Source: Valencia hispanica
Lineage: Eukaryota > Chordata > Actinopteri > Cyprinodontiformes > Valenciidae
DNA: 64,000 bases
Assembly (NCBI GenBank): GCA_963556495.2
Contig: OY747702.1
Coordinates: 25,275,403-25,339,402 of the forward strand
Direction: 5' to 3'
Shown here: in pieces, positions 28,341-39,341 of the stretch
Layout: each line of letters begins with the position of its first letter
Position numbering within the stretch: the first letter of the stretch is position 1
Made by a program: the position numbers and the translations under genes
Notes under the pieces: generated by a model
Told to the model about the DNA's origin: nothing
Database searches by the model: none
What the model saw: only the letters and a program-made list of their open reading frames with translations

Positions 28341-28597
28341 AATAATTGTGGCTTGCATCTATATGGTGCTTTTTGAGACCCTCAAAGCACTTTACAACTC
28401 CATTGTTCATTCACTCTCACATTCACACACTGGTGGAAACAAGCTAGGATTTTAGCTATAGCTGCTCTGGAGCAGACTGACAGAAGAGAGACTGCCATAT
28501 TGCGCCATAGGCCCCTCTGGCCAACAACCAGCAGGTGTTGAACCCACGATTTCTGGGTTACAGGTCAACAACTCTACCACTGAACTACAGCGGCCCC
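28341..28597 (-). repeat. tRNA-derived SINE (minus strand)
   Basis: The minus strand begins with a tRNA-like head. The A box TAGTTCAGTGG (28577-28587) and B box GGGTTCAACAC (28535-28545) have tRNA-like spacing, and TGT sits where the anticodon would be. The body follows, and the 3' end (to 28341) has AAAGTGCTTTGAGGGTCTC and a CATATAGATGCAA tail like those of L2-mobilised SINEs. The A and B boxes are internal RNA polymerase III promoter elements. It is not a functional tRNA gene, because the acceptor and anticodon stems do not pair well. Confidence 0.7.
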
Positions 28598-29040
28598 GAA
28601 TATATAAACAAGAAGTAAACAAAAAGTAGTTTGTACAGCTTTTTTTTCCCTTTGTAAATACAATCATAATTTGTAAACTGTATTTGTATTTAGGCAGGTT
28701 ATCTTTGTCTGATACTAAAATTAACTGAATAATTTTAAAGTGGTACAAAAGAGACAAGGAAAGAGAAAATCAGTAAGGAGCAAATACTTTTGAGGGCACA
28801 TAACTACAACATCTTGCACACTAATTTAGCTTTGGCTTTTAAGTTTGTCTTTTCTTTGCAACATTTGACAGGCAACTCCTTTGACCTTTCTAATATAAAT
28901 AATTTAAAAAGGCTTATTAGAAATGCTAATAACATCTGCAGCTCTATTTTAGAAAAAGGTGAAGGTGCTTTAGTCCTCTCTTTCAGTGACCAGGTACAGA
29001 ATCATTGCCAATTGTGCCCTTGGGCTTCCTAAACTTCCAG
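28598..29040. other. Stretch with no recognised feature
   Basis: AT-rich, with no domain or repeat family seen. Confidence 0.45.
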
Positions 29041-29132
29041 CAATCCATTATCTATACCCGTCCATCCTCGGTAGGGTTGCGAGGGGCTGGTGCCTATCTC
29101 CAGCAGTCACAGGTCGCCAGTCCATTGCAGGC
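29041..29132 (+). repeat. Short interspersed repeat fragment
   Basis: It contains ATCTCCAGCAGTCACAGGTC and CGCCAGTCCATTGCAGG, the same phrases as in 54477-54625. It is a truncated copy without the (ATCC)n tract. Confidence 0.6.
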
Positions 29133-29912
29133 TTCCTAAACATGTAATTTAAATATTTGTTGTTAACTGGGAATCCTTCAACAACTGTGAAGGTTGTGAA
29201 AGGTAGTAAATCCAAAAAATACCAACCCTCAAAAAAACATTGATATGGAGGGAGACTACAAGTACTGAATGAAAGAATAAACTGATTTCTTACCAGCATA
29301 TCAGGGCAGTTTTCTTTTCATATGGTCCCCAAGGGATACATTATACAGCTAGAGGGATAGCAGATCTTCCAATTTTGGTTCTAAAAACAAATAACCACCC
29401 TTGCTTTTCTTCTTATTCTGCTTCTGATCAGACCTATGCTATTCTTTATGTGCTTTGTGTATGGCACCACCCTTTGAGAGTTGCATTGTTGCTGATAGTG
29501 CACAGAGGCATTCTGGGTGAAGAAAATGAACCAAATCACCTTGGTCAGCAAAGTTTCTGGTAACTTGAGTCATCAAACTGATTCAACACAATCATCTGAG
29601 TCCACAATGTTTCTAGTGAGTCCACTAACTCAAGTCAGTGAACTGATTTGACTGAACAATCTGAAACAGCTGTGTTTACTGTGATTCCCCCATATTTCTT
29701 ACTTGCCCCTAACTCGAGCAAGTGAATGAATTCAGCTGGATTATATCAGTGTGTTTCCAGTATGTATGCATTTTTACCTTGAGTCCGTTAATTTGCCTTG
29801 TCTGTTTACTAGAAGCCGAAATTGGGAGTTATGTGATCCAGGTTAATGAAGACTTTGAAGTCTTTAGTCCTGAATCCTACGAAGATTGAAATCATTAACC
29901 CAGGTGATTTAT
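29133..29912. other. Stretch with no recognised feature
   Basis: No family or domain was recognised. Repeated use of short phrases such as AACTCAAGTCAGTGAACTGA near 29630 suggests a weak local internal repeat. Confidence 0.4.
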
Positions 29913-30451
29913 GCCTTGTCCACACGTAGCTGGGTGTCTCACAAAACGAAGATATTTTTCTACGGTTTGGCCTGTCATCCACACAAAAACACACATTTAC
30001 GGCACTAAAAACAAATATTTTTAAAAACTGTGGCCAAAGTGAAGATTTGAATTTTCTCCGTTTTAAGCATTTGCATGTGGACAGAGTTTTTCCTGAGTTT
30101 TCGGCTCCGCAACGTCACTTTCTGCGACGAAATTGCTCCGACATCATTTGTGCGACCTAAACTTAGAAACAGCATTTATGCCCTCAGAGATGTGTTGGCA
30201 TCATTGATTGTCCAAGCTCTTTTTGTTTGCTTGTTTTTACAAACTCAATTACGCTATGTAGAAGTTAGAACATAGAAAGTTACTCTGAGTGGATAGGATT
30301 TGGTGGAACTACTGCCCCCTACAGTTTTGGCTTGTCTTTGAATGTGCTTAATAATGCACTCATGCGGTTAGGTGTGGATGGACTTTTTTTTTTTTTTACG
30401 AGGTGGTGAGAATATTCATTTTTTTAAACCCTGGCTACATGTGTACTTGGT
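29913..30451. mobile_element. MITE with GTCCACACGTAGC-type inverted ends
   Basis: The left end reads GCCTTGTCCACACGTAGCTG and the right end, near 30428-30451, is the inverse with mismatches (CTGGCTACATGTGTACTTGG). The interior keeps the repetitive CGTTTT / AAAACG style of a common fish MITE family. No target-site duplication was clear and there is no coding sequence. A T-run at 30384-30396 may mark an internal deletion. Confidence 0.55.
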
Positions 30452-32102
30452 CTCAAGAACCGAACAGCTCAAATTATTCTTTACCCGAGTGTTGCTGTTT
30501 GGTGGTCACCATGTTTCATTTGGGGGAATTATTGCCTTCACACTACAGGCTACATGGTATTATGGAAGAAGACAAAAGGACAAAATCTGAGAAAACAACA
30601 GTGAGCAAAAAAAAGTTTTGGGATAAATCAAACAAAAGAAAAGTGACAATTGGCTGCCCAAATCACTTTAGCATAATAACACATCATGAACAACTTTAAG
30701 CAGACGGTAAAACAAAGCATTTCTAATGTAAATAGCTTTCCAAACAGCTTAATAAACAGTGTTCTCAATCAATATATACAAACGTTAATCATTGTTACAA
30801 AGGACACCATAATAGAAGCTTTACAATGCAAGCAACAGATGGAACCTTCTGGTGACTCTTGAGTAGGACCCCTTACATCCTACTTTGAAAAAAGGTTCAC
30901 ATGACTATAATAAATAACTATAGTGAAATAGTTAACCATATGGATGATGAGAAAATTTAATATCTGGCAATGCATATCTATTGGGACAACAAGTTAGAAG
31001 ATCCAGAAGCAGTTACCAATAGTTCACCAATAAAACTACATGGAAGCAGAAATGTGGTGGGTTTACTTATTTTTAACACAAACCTACAAAGGAAGGTACA
31101 ACAGCTTGATTTCACCTTTTTATTTCAGATAGTAAGCTAGTTAATTAATAGGTATATCTAACTAAACGAGAAACCTTCGTATTCAGAATGGCTGAGTTTC
31201 ATTGTCAAATCCAAAGACTTGTTGCTTAGCAGTTTAGCATAGTTCAGAATATATATTTAAGACAGGTTTTAAAGTCAACTAATAAATACTTGCTTGCATT
31301 GGGTCCACTTTCATCTCACATGGCCTACGACACAAACCTTTGCAAGTACATCTGACCTCACCATAAGATGACACACTTCAGAGTATAAACATTACCCAAT
31401 ATGCAGTGTTTACTACTGAGATAAGATATTGCATCTACAAAAAAGGGTGGAACGCCTAGAGGCTTTTACTCTAGCAGATGCTCATTTAAAAAGCAGGATA
31501 TATTAACTTTTAAACCTCTCAGATGTTTCAGAGGAAGTTTGCTTGTTTTACCAATTCAGTAATTCACATCGGACAAAATGCAGTGCTGTTTTCTGTTTCA
31601 GGTTGAAGGTATTCAGGTGATGGTGTCTTTGAGATAACTAAAGACAGAGTTTGTGAAACTCTGCAGCCAATGAAATTAAAGTTTGCTTTTTTCGTTAATG
31701 CATTTTTGTTGACCTGCATTGATCAATACAGCTTACTTGCATTGTAAATAATGAAAAAGTCTATATCATTGCAAAAAGCCAATGACGTCTATGTAATGTC
31801 CTGGCCAATAAGACATTGTATTATTGCTCTTGGATTACAAAAGAGCACAAGTTGTAGCAATGCTTTTTTTCTTTGAGAAATATCAAAGTATTGGTTTAAC
31901 TATCGATATGTAAAGAGACAATTGGGTGTTGTCCTGAGTCTGAACGACTCAAGGTAGTCAGTTCTCCCGCATAAAACTTCCTCTTACCTCTGCTCTGGAA
32001 TTGATAAGACATCTCATGCAGTTGTACTTCTCTGGAGCATTGCATTATGACAACATACCAGCAAGAGATCAAGCTTTTATCTTTTATACAAACACCTCTT
32101 AT
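30452..32102. other. Unique AT-rich stretch, no recognised feature
   Basis: No transposon ends or domains were seen. Confidence 0.5.
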
Positions 32103-32339
32103 AATTTACTAATTTATTTATTTATTTGGGACAATGCAGATTAATGAACATCTGCATTAAAACAACAAAAACAGACGTAAACATGGTGGATTATAGCCAC
32201 AGGGCTAATTTACATCCGTAGTCCCTAGGCAGATTACAGAAACACAAAAATTATAGCATACAATGTGACATATAATAATAAGTACAAGAAAAGTTAAAGA
32301 ACAGTCACTTAATGGTCACAAGATTGGTTTGCTTTTAGC

Positions 32340-32943
32340 CAGTGGTCCCCAACCTTTTTTTCGCCACGGACCGGTTTAATATCAGACAATATTTTCACGG
32401 ACCGGCCTCTAAGGTGTGGCGGATAAATGATAACGGACTGAATAAAAACGGGCTTTTTTTAAAATTAGAACAATAGACGTAAATCCAATGTGTATTCGCA
32501 GCTTTATTAACAGTGTCCTAACATCAAGCAGAAAACATGACACGAGTAACACTCAGCCCCGTAACGCTCTCTGGTCGCCATGGTAACATGTAAACATATC
32601 TTTATTAATTCAAGATTATACACAAAAACAAATACCAAGTGCATGAAAAATCTAACTCACCACAATGCTGAATCAGTGAGAGCCTTGGGCCTTTTCCCCT
32701 TTCCAAAGAAATGGTCGAGAGACATTTGTTTTCTATCCATCTTGCTTGTGGGATTACGTGTCAAGACTGAGCTATGTAACGGGGATATCCGGTTATTTTT
32801 CAAAATAAAACAGCGGTCACCCTCGGATAATAAATAAAACGGAAATACTGGAAGTTATTTATTCTTTATGTGTGGCTCGCGGCCCGGTACCACATGACCC
32901 ACGGCCCGGTACCGGTCCGTGGCCCGGGGGTTGCGGACCACTG
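32340..32943. mobile_element. Non-autonomous hAT element, 604 bp (copy B)
   Basis: The ends CAGTGGTCCCCAACC and GGTTGCGGACCACTG are inverted repeats with one mismatch. The flanking octamers CTTTTAGC (32332-32339) and CTTTAGGC (32944-32951) are an imperfect 8-bp duplication, as expected for an old hAT insertion. It aligns over most of its length with copy A (21500-22117) in the opposite orientation. It carries the same first-exon remnant and splits a LINE fragment. Confidence 0.75.
32661..32740 (-). pseudogene. First-exon remnant of a hAT transposase (copy B)
   Basis: The minus strand from 32740 reads ATG and encodes MDRKQMSLDHFFGKGKRPK. It stays open to the splice donor GTGAGT at 32660-32655. 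The sister copy at 21714-21792 shares start, length and donor. No downstream exons are present. Confidence 0.45.
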
Positions 32944-33285
32944 CTTTAGGCCACACTTTGAGTTTGGTTTTAAATATAGGAAATGTGGGACATTCCCTGA
33001 CAGTGAGGGGGAGACTGTTCCATAAGTTACAGGCCGTCACAGACAGAGCATTTTGTTCAAAGGCTGTTCTTCAGAAAGGCACCTCACAGTCACCTCAAGA
33101 GGAGGGACGTGTCCTGGCACCGCTGTGAGTCTTTGGTTTAAAGAAGTCTGACATGGAAGGTGGGGCCAATCCATTTAACACTTTGTAAACAAAACATACA
33201 TATTTAAAATTCTCTAGGTTTAATAGATTATGTTTTGTAAAGTATTACAAATATGGAAGGACATTGGCTTTTAATCAAAGACTTT

Positions 33286-33450
33286 TTTCTTTTTTTTTTT
33301 TTTGATCCCACGGTTTTCTCCCTTTATTAATCACCCAGTGCTCCTACCTAGTTCCAGTCCTGGGGTTCCGCTCTCCCTCTGCCAACTCCGGGAGGGCCCC
33401 GCACTGAAACCCAAGCCTCCTTCATGCTTGGGCAGTGAGCAGGCCCTTCT
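33286..33450 (-). mobile_element. Poly(A) retrocopy with 12-bp target-site duplication
   Basis: ATCAAAGACTTT flanks the insert at 33274-33285 and 33451-33462, a perfect 12-bp duplication. On the minus strand the insert starts AGAAGGGCCTGCTCACTGCC, is GC-rich, contains AATAAA about 20 nt before its end, and finishes in an A-run (the T-run at 33286-33303). These are marks of LINE-mediated retrotransposition of a polyadenylated RNA or a SINE. The source RNA was not recognised, and there is no obvious A/B box. A processed-pseudogene 3' fragment and an unnamed SINE are both possible. Confidence 0.7.
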
Positions 33451-33462
33451 ATCAAAGACTTT

Positions 33463-35129
33463 AAAGGCATTTTTATAAAGTGATTATTCAATTTGTAACA
33501 TGTACGCCAAAAGTACAGAGTTCAAACAGTGAAAACCACAGAATGCAAATAGGACAAGATACAGCTACGCAAAGACGCTAATACTGGCAAAGTAAAATAA
33601 TTGCTGCCAAAAACATCAGAACTGCATTAAAGATAAAAAAAAAAAAAAACTTGAAACCAATTCCTGAGGTTGGTCAACCTTTGTCAAGTGAGTATTTTAT
33701 GTATAAAGTGGCACTAGTGACTTAAGTCCTGCACACATTAACATGAATGTTATGTTTTTAGAATGTTGCAGTATAATCGTGATAAATCTTTCATTTCTCT
33801 CACTACAAATGAGAAGGAACAGGAAGCCTGCATAAGCAAAATCCCTTTAAAATGTGTTACAGATACACATTTTGGACATTTCTGAAAGTTTATACCAAGT
33901 ATATAATGTAATCGCTGTGATACCTTTATTTCCAAAGCTCACTGACCAAACTATCTCTATTCCAAATGGGAAACGCACACACAAATATGACCAGCATAAA
34001 TTAGAAGCTTCTCATGGTCGAAATCTGTATCGTCTCGTTTTGTGTTAACTTTTTTGCCATTAAACTTCAAATGGAGCTAAAGAAGTTAATGACTGAGAGG
34101 AAAGGGTAAATTTAAAGGATAAATCATGGGTACTAAGTTTTGTATGTACAAATGCTAATAACAGGTTATCTAATTCAGAAATTGTCTCCTTTTGGATGAA
34201 AGACAGAAAATATGCTGTAAAGATATTAATGAAATACTTTGTTCTTCAAAGCTGAGTTAAAAGAGGTTTGTCTTCCACAAGAGCCAGCCATAAAATGGAA
34301 GGTTGTACCTTATCTTTGCCTGTGCTCTCGCTTGCTTTTATTGCAGAAGTAATTTGCATTTTAATTTGGAGCTTGAACCTGTGCTTAATAGAATTATACT
34401 GAAAGACACATTGACATAGTTTTCTGACCCCTTCAAGGCCTGCAAGTACCAAAGGGGTGAAATCGCTTGAAATTATTGTGAGGTTGGAGGTTGACCCCAC
34501 CTGGGATTAGCCTTAAAGATAAACACTGGCCCTATAAATGGCAATTATTACCATAATTTTTAAACAAACTCTCTTCAGATCCATTACATTAACTGGTAAA
34601 ACAGTGTGTTATTGCAAAACGCACAGATTTGCTCCATCTTTTACTGCTGCTCCTACCATAAAACAGATTTGTTTTCTAGAGTACAATGTTAAAAGGCCTT
34701 GCAGAGAAAGCAAAGGAGTATCACAGTTTTCTCTTCATTTATTGCAGCACTGTGGTTTGTTTTGCAGTAATAACTCCTGGGTCTGTATCTTTAAAATTGG
34801 AAGTGGGCTTGTCAGACATTTGAATGTTTACCGCAGCTTTGCATTTCCTATTTCAGTCAATATTAGGTTAGGCTATGGAAGAAATAGCTTGAGAGTGGGA
34901 AGTGCTATGAAGCATGAAAAGTCTAGCTGTCAACCAATGAGAAGGAGAACCAGAAAGGAAAAAGTTTGGCATTTTATAGTTAGAGACAAGGGATCTGAGA
35001 AGCAAACAAACACTTTTAGATCTCTTAGATGAAGAGATGATGGGCTCAATCAGTAACATCACAACTCAAAAGCAGGTGTTGTTAACTTTATCATAACAGT
35101 GGCTGATCTGTGATTTTCAGTTAATCAGC
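33463..35129. other. Unique stretch, no firm feature
   Basis: AT-rich. The longest frame (34538-35032, 164 codons) has no recognised domain and is treated as chance. Confidence 0.45.
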
Positions 35130-36955
35130 AAGTTCTCTACTCCACTGTAAATACGGTCCTGTCACCTAACGTCCCATTGTCCAACACCTCGGAGGAAAGG
35201 TGCACTAAATTTTTGCATTTTTTAATTTCTAAAGTTGCCACAATTAGGGCTCAGATTCTCCCTCCCTCTCATCCAATAGCCCCTCCTTGTTCCCCATTAT
35301 ATATTTTTTAGCATTTTTCCCCCATCTCTTCTTCCTCCCTCTGGACAACAGTGGCTGCTATGAAGCCCTCTGGCTCTCCCTGTGATTTTATGCCCCCCCG
35401 TTTTCTGAAGGAAGTCTACCCAGTGGTTGCTCAACCGATCCTGGAGATCCTGAATGCAAATCTGAGGACGGGGATTGTTCCCCAGGAGTTTAAGCATGCG
35501 GTGTTCCAGCCTGTTTTAAAAAAGCAAGGCTTGGACTCTAATGACCTGAACAATTTCCGCCCTATATCTAAGCTCTCTTTCCTCTCCAAATTGTTGGAGA
35601 AGATGGTTTTTATTCAGAATTCTAATTTTCTTAAATCCAACACTGTTTTTGACACTTTCATGTCTGGTTTTCGTCCTCACCACAGCACTGAGACTTCTCT
35701 TGTTAGGGTCTTTAACGATATTTTGCTAGCCTCTGATTCTGGCTCCCATGTGCTGTAGTTGCTTTTAGATCTATCTGCTGCTTTTGACACTGTAGACCAC
35801 GCAATTTACTACAGCGACTGGAGCAGTTCATTGGCATCCATGGAACAGCTCTAAAGTGGTTCCGCTCCTATTTTGATGGCAGGTTTTTTTAATGTTGCCC
35901 TGGGGAAATGCGCCTCTAGAGTGGCACCTCTTTTTTGTGGGATTCCCCAGGGGTCTATTTTAGGCCCACTTCTTTTTAATTTATATATTTTACCCTTGGC
36001 AGCCATTTTTAAAAAATTCCATGTGAATTATCACCTTTATGCTGATGATTGTCAGCTTTATGTGGCCCTAAAAACTTCGGACCCTGTGCAACCACTGACT
36101 GATTGCCTGAGCGAAATCAAGTCCTGGCTCTCAGCTAATTTCCTCCACCTGAATAGCCACAAACTGGAGGCTATTTTCTTTGTCCCCTGCTCCCCCTCTG
36201 CTGTGGAGCCATCTCTGCCCCCTTCATTGTCTGTTTTGGTGAAGCCCCCAATTAAAAATTTGGTGGTCACTCTGGACAAATTTTTTAAAATGGATGCACA
36301 GATTAACCAGATAGTCAGGTCTTGTTTTTTTAATCTCCGCCGGCTGACCAAGTTAAGATCTGTTCTAAATAAGAAAGATCTTCAGTCTGTTGTCCATGCC
36401 TTCATGGCGTCACGTCCGCAAGGTTTCTGACTGGTACAGACCGGCGAAACCACATTACCCCTGTATTGGCAAGTTTACACTGGCTTCCGGTTCGATTCCG
36501 CATTAAGTTTAAAATTCTTCTGTTGGTTTATACATCATTGCATGGAATGGCCCCCTCTTATTTGGAACAGCTTCTAAGCCCTTATGTTCCGGCGAGAACC
36601 CTGAGGTCATCTGAACGGCACCTTCTGCTTGTTCCTCCTGCCCGCTATAAGGCCCGTGGGGAACGGGCTTTTTCAGTTTGTGCTCCGAAACTCTGGAACC
36701 AACTCCCCCTGACGGTCCGACTCGCCCCTTCCTTCCCCACTTTTAAAGTTCGTTTAAAGACATATTTTTATTCCCTGGCATTTGCGGCTGTGGCAGTGTA
36801 ACCCTTGTGGTTTGTTTTTAGTTTCTACTTGTTTTATCTGTTTTATGCTGCTGGATTTTATTTGTTTGGTGATTTATTGTGTTGTACAGCACTTTGCTTG
36901 GCGTTGTCGCGGTTTAAACGTGCTTTATAAATAAAGGATGATGATGATGATGATT
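35130..36955 (+). pseudogene. L2-type LINE reverse transcriptase pseudogene with 3' end
   Basis: Plus-strand frames cover most of an L2-clade reverse transcriptase: FKHAVFQPVLKKQGLDSNDL, NFRPISKLSFLSKLLEKM, FRPHHSTETSLVRVFNDI, then an in-frame TAG at about 35757. LLLDLSAAFDTVDH (catalytic Asp) follows, then a frameshift, and the frame 35873-36430 carries [20 protein letters not shown] and [12 protein letters not shown] (YADD catalytic pair). A deletion near 36410-36440 removes the region around the usual SRLDYCNSL motif. The last frame, 36466-36801, gives the C-terminal HWLPVRFRIKFKILLLVYT and LWNQLPLTVRLAPSFPTFK. The 3' UTR ends GTGCTTTATAAATAAAGG followed by (ATG)n at 36938-36954. It is 5' truncated, since the endonuclease is absent, and inactive. 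Confidence 0.85.
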
Positions 36956-37551
36956 ATGTGATTGGTGGTGCGTTGGGAGAGCCCCTGCTTTTACCAAACC
37001 ATACCAACTGTACTTCACATGCACCCACTTCACTGATAAAACCTATTCTGCAAAAGCACATTTTAATGTCACATATTCTGACCAAATACAAAGAAAAACC
37101 TTCACAAAACTTAATATAATTAAAAGAAACTCCTATTTCAAGTGTAGAATTATTCATACAAGGTCTGATAGGTATATGTACAGATTTCTTCTGTGCAACC
37201 CACATCAGAAAAATATTAAAATTATTCATTTCATAGTAGTGTTTAGATTCCTGTTTAAAATCCATCAAATCTACACGTTAAAAGCTAAAACTAGTGGGTT
37301 AAAAACATGCTAAAACAGTTTTTAAAAAACTTTATGAATTTGTATTTTACAGGGTTGTTTAACAGAATTTGTGGCTTCGGGTAACCTCAACCAATCATAT
37401 TGGTGGTCCCACCCTATGTTTGTGTTTTGCTTTTGCTAGTCAGTGCAGCGCAGATGTGCAGCTTTGCTGAGATGAGAGAATCTTGCTAACCTCGTGGTAA
37501 GATTCTGAATAAGTTTATGAAACTAGCTTATATCAAGTTTGATAATAAGTA
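36956..37551. other. Stretch with no recognised feature
   Basis: AT-rich, with no domain or repeat ends. Confidence 0.45.
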
Positions 37552-37694
37552 AGGGATAATGCCCGACGAGGTGTCCATTATCAGAAATTAATGGACGACG
37601 CGGAGGCGTGAACCGTCCGACGCGAAGCGGAGGATGGTTGCTTCCGCGAAGTCCATTAATTTTTGACAACGGACACCTCGAAGGGCATTATCCT
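37552..37694. repeat. 143-bp CpG-rich foldback hairpin
   Basis: The outer arms GGATAATGCCC and GGGCATTATCC lead into CGAGGTGTCC / GGACACCTCG, AATTAATGGAC / GTCCATTAATT and CCGTCC / GGATGG. Together they make a stem of about 65 bp with roughly 85% pairing and a short loop around GACGCGAAGCGGA. The many retained CpGs are unusual for old repeat DNA in this window. Confidence 0.7.
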
Positions 37695-38212
37695 GCTTAT
37701 ACCATGGTCACTTACGAAAGAAAGAAGTATTTAATCAATTAATTATACTTTAATGTGTTTTAGAGTTAAAATTGTGAGGGTTTTTATTTTTATCGTTATC
37801 GTTTTTATTTTAAGTCGAGCGCACTGTTTAATATCTCCTGTATACAGGCGTTGCCAAGCAACGTGGCCACAGCGAGCCGACCGCAGCAGTTGATCAGTGA
37901 TGGGAAGTGAGATTGTCTTTACCTTACGTTACGTTACCATCCCATTCTTCAAAGTTGTCAAACTCACCAAATAAGTTAAAAGAAATGATAAAATCCCTCA
38001 TGTTTTGTCTGTCTTGCTGTTGCGATGAGTCAACTGTGAAATAACGTTGTCTCCGTTGCCCTGGTAACCGTGTAGCGTTTGAGCCAGCGCAATGATTTAG
38101 AACAGTCATCAGGCAATTTGACGGGACGCCTTTCCTAGGTGTACATTATCACTTTTTAACCTACACCCTCCAGCCAATCAGAATCGAGTATTCACCCACC
38201 ATGGTATAAGTA
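37552..38212. mobile_element. Hairpin-bearing non-autonomous element
   Basis: It begins with a 143-bp foldback (37552-37694) and then has CTTATACCATGGT at about 37696-37708. That motif reappears inverted as ACCATGGTATAAG at about 38198-38210. The interior has CpG-rich patches and no domain. The inverted CTTATACCATGGT pair may be the real termini, with the hairpin as a neighbouring component of the same family. No target-site duplication was resolved. Confidence 0.45.
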
Positions 38213-39170
38213 ACAATAATTGGTGTTTTATGCTAAAGGCTTGAGGTAAACCTTGTCTGAAGACATGTATTGGTTGTAAAACCTAGTTTATACTTCTCCA
38301 TCAGCAGAGGTGCTGAGACACACAGCGCCATTATCCGTCGATGCAAGTATGCAACACCCCCTGCTTTCCTGCTTGGGAATTGCTTCGCAACAACAAGTAT
38401 AAAAGGAAAACGTCTCTGTCAATACATGAGTGTGTCAGTGCAAACTTGCTGACGAAAAAAAAAAAAACTAGCTTAACAGCCAAGCAGAGGGCTGACGGCA
38501 GATTTCCTGCCTATGCTCAGTGTGTTGCACCGGTGAGTTCATATCGACCTTGCAGACCGTTACCCGCTACGCTTGCTATTACTATTGTAAATGGCATAGA
38601 CCTATGCAAAAACTGTTAGAATGTGACTCTGTGAGTTACAGAGCCGAATAAAATATTTACTCAGGCTAAAACGGCTGCATGGCTAACAAACTATTTTTTT
38701 ACTTTTTATGTATGTATATATTTTTGTTAAAGAGTCCTCTACTGGGTTCTATTACCTTATATGTGTGATTTTTGTGTGTTGCTCCGCATAGGAATCTGCA
38801 CCGCAGCCGGTGAGAATGCTCTGACTGGTTTTTTCGTCTTTGCAGAAGCCTTACAGAGTCTGGACCGCATCCATTTCGCACTCTGTGTGCTTTATGTAAG
38901 AAATGTATTTGGATTAATCATAAAATGGCCCTGATAGGTCACTATACAATACTTGTATCACTGACAACAGTAGTATATTGTAGGATATTGTCATTTAAAA
39001 AGTGAAGTTGCAGCCCTCAACTGATGTTGATGTTGACATCTTGTGTTCTGGCCTGAAGCTCCACCCTCCACCTATCTACCAATCACGAAATAAGTAGTGT
39101 TTTGGCATCGGGGTTGCCAGCTCTGCTCTAGTTACTACAGCTGCAGCTACAAAAGTGTTTTGGGTAAAAA
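38213..39170. other. Stretch with weak transposon traces
   Basis: At 38283-38297 TAGTTTATACTTCTC resembles a PIF-Harbinger terminus, but no partner end was found. The rest lacks recognised features. The part from about 39000 on may belong to the element that holds the exon at 39171. Confidence 0.4.
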
Positions 39171-39341
39171 ATGTCTAACGTTACTACACCTAAAAGACCT
39201 CGTTATCATTCAGATATATGTCGTCACAAAGTCCGAAAAAAAACAACGATTTGTATAGGAGATGCCATTGCAAGATGGAGACGGCTAAAAACAGAATAAT
39301 TTGAAGGCGGACGCCAACGTTGCTAATTTTCTCCTGGACAG
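39171..39341 (+). pseudogene. Decayed first exon of a DNA-transposon gene
   Basis: ATG at 39171 opens a basic frame, MSNVTTPKRPRYHSDICRHK, then KKTTICIGDAIARWRRLKT. A small frameshift follows near 39297, then LKADANVANFLLDR, ending at a splice donor GTAAG at 39342. I recall similar short N-terminal exons (RWRxLK...DADVAxFLLD) in fish transposon proteins, but I cannot name the superfamily with confidence. The sequence about 230 bp downstream is a foldback-like element. The segment to about 40684 may be the right part of the same transposon. Confidence 0.45.

Larger units (their letters stand above)
32103..33285 (-). pseudogene. LINE 3' end (minus strand), split by a hAT insertion
   Basis: Read on the minus strand, about 33150-32944 encodes the C-terminus of a non-LTR retrotransposon ORF2: RTAFEQNALSVTACNLWNSL, then PLTVRECPTFPIFKTKLKVW. 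Coding is cut at 32943 by the hAT element (32340-32943) and resumes as KANQSCDH at about 32338. A 3' UTR follows, and the tail is (AAAT)n, seen as TTATTTATTTATTT at about 32112-32128. The upstream side at 33286 is broken by a retrocopy insertion, and flanking sequence of the same element may continue past 33462. It is a truncated, inactive fragment. Confidence 0.65.

Noticed and set aside
28525..28597. Functional tRNA-Thr gene
   Set aside because: A and B boxes are present, but stem pairing is poor and the sequence continues into a SINE body and tail.
34538..35032. 164-codon plus-strand frame as a host gene
   Set aside because: No domain, signal or exon boundary was recognised, its composition is that of AT-rich DNA, and there is no supporting context. 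Chance is the simplest explanation.
38283..38500. Second PIF-Harbinger element
   Set aside because: Only one end-like motif (TAGTTTATACTTCTC) was found, with no matching opposite end or TTA duplication.
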